5,179 bases of DNA from an uncultured bacterium (GTDB taxonomy: Bacteria; Actinomycetota; Coriobacteriia; Coriobacteriales; Coriobacteriaceae), in assembly GCA_905215225.1 (NCBI GenBank), contig CAJMPM010000125.1:1-5179 (forward strand), read 5' to 3'. This document shows, one piece after another, positions 4,467 to 5,179 of this stretch. The position numbers were made by a program, and so were the translations under genes. The notes beneath the pieces are model-generated. The model was not told the origin of the DNA. It did no database searches and saw only the letters and a program-made list of their open reading frames with translations. The first letter of the stretch is position 1. Each line of letters opens with the position of its first letter.

Positions 4467-5179
4467 CTAGAGCTTGTGGTGGCGCTCTTCTTTGCGCTCC
4501 TCGGCTGCCTGTTCCTCCTGCTTAAAGGCGGGGTCGTCGGGGGTTACCAGCTCGTCTTCGTGCGTTCGCTTGTTGTAATGGTGGCGCAGCACGGGCTCAA
4601 ACAGGTGCAGGCGCTTGGCGAAGGCCGCCGAGCCAATGGCGAGCACGGTAAAGATGAGCACGCGCATGGGGACCTCGACCTGATTGATGGCCGCGGCGCC
4701 GGCCGAAAGCAGTATGCACCAGGCGTAGATGAGCAGTACGGCTTGCTTTTGGTTGTAGCCCTCTTGAATGAGGCGGTGGTGGATGTGGCCCTTGTCGGCC
4801 TGTCCAATGCTAATGTGGGCGCGCTTGCGGCGCACGATGGCGCTAAACGTGTCGATGATGGGCACGCCGGCCACGATGAGCGGGATGATGAGCGAGGTGA
4901 GCGCGGCGGTGCGGCTCACGTTGAGCAGCGAGATGGAACCCAGCGCAAAGCCCAGAAGCAGCGACCCCGAGTCGCCCAAGAAGATGCTCGCGGGGTTGAA
5001 GTTATAGCGCAAGAAGGCGAGGCACGAGCCAAAGAGCGCGATGGAGAGCGCGGCAGCGTCGATGCGGCCCGAGAGCGCGGCGACCGTAAACATCGTGAAC
5101 GACGCGATGCCGCAGATGCCCGCGGCCAGACCGTCGAGGCCGTCGATAAGGATGATGATGTTGGAGAACGCCACCAGGA
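4467..5179 (-). CDS. MraY/WecA/TagO-family undecaprenyl-phosphate sugar-1-phosphate transferase, C-terminal part
   Basis: The reading frame continues past the window edge, so only the last 236 or so residues are seen and the start is missing; a GTG at 5174-5172 is internal. The family consists of polytopic membrane enzymes that move a sugar-1-phosphate from a UDP-sugar to undecaprenyl phosphate, starting wall polymer, capsule or O-antigen synthesis. Counting from the first full codon, visible motifs are DGLDGLAAG (12-20, Mg-binding aspartates 12 and 15), NPASIFLGDSGS (61-72, catalytic Asp 69), PIIDT (106-110) and the GHIHHRL loop (130-136) typical of WecA/TagO as opposed to MraY. About five hydrophobic segments surround them, and the protein ends in a highly charged tail (from about 204) rich in Glu, Lys and His. 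The Asn normally three residues before the first Asp of DGLDG is Ile here. The GlcNAc-1-phosphate subtype is likely; the exact polymer is unknown. Confidence 0.9.
   Translation of the reverse strand, partial: LVAFSNIIILIDGLDGLAAGICGIASFTMFTVAALSGRIDAAALSIALFGSCLAFLRYNFNPASIFLGDSGSLLLGFALGSISLLNVSRTAALTSLIIPLIVAGVPIIDTFSAIVRRKRAHISIGQADKGHIHHRLIQEGYNQKQAVLLIYAWCILLSAGAAAINQVEVPMRVLIFTVLAIGSAAFAKRLHLFEPVLRHHYNKRTHEDELVTPDDPAFKQEEQAAEERKEERHHKL

Overview
This 5.2 kb chromosomal window has moderately high GC and most resembles a gut actinobacterium of the class Coriobacteriia, possibly Collinsella. That guess rests on the style of the proteins and on the short GGGGAC-cored hairpin repeats between genes. 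It is an inference, because there is no rRNA or other phylogenetic marker here.

The left part (1-2835) reads rightward. It holds a stand-alone B3/B4-domain protein (61-780; the tRNA-editing fold of phenylalanyl-tRNA synthetase beta), a MarR-family regulator (954-1403), a DegV/FakB-type fatty-acid-binding protein (1523-2377) and a short MGMT-family alkyl-DNA protein that keeps its reactive cysteine (2515-2835). The right part reads leftward: tryptophanyl-tRNA synthetase (trpS, 3279-4328) and, upstream of it, the C-terminal part of a polytopic MraY/WecA/TagO-type sugar-phosphate transferase (4467 to the window edge). The two halves converge on a 443-base gap without a convincing protein gene (2836-3278).

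The genes are housekeeping or accessory functions (translation, lipid uptake, DNA repair, envelope synthesis) and do not form one pathway. MarR and DegV are neighbours on one strand, 119 bases apart, so a regulatory link is possible but not shown.

The unusual material is between the genes. Four hairpin elements (806-850, 2391-2480, 2847-2886, 2917-2955) share a GGGACRG-like core (CCTGTCCC on the other strand) inside unrelated self-complementary arms. One is a perfect 35-bp inverted repeat that reads as two head-to-head units, like a REP doublet. The convergent gap also contains three consecutive hairpins at 3037-3168. The last is very stable and followed by a T-rich stretch, and a TATATT box lies just upstream, so this may be an unannotated small RNA with a C-rich loop resembling an anti-Shine-Dalgarno sequence. 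The gap ends in a clear intrinsic terminator for trpS.
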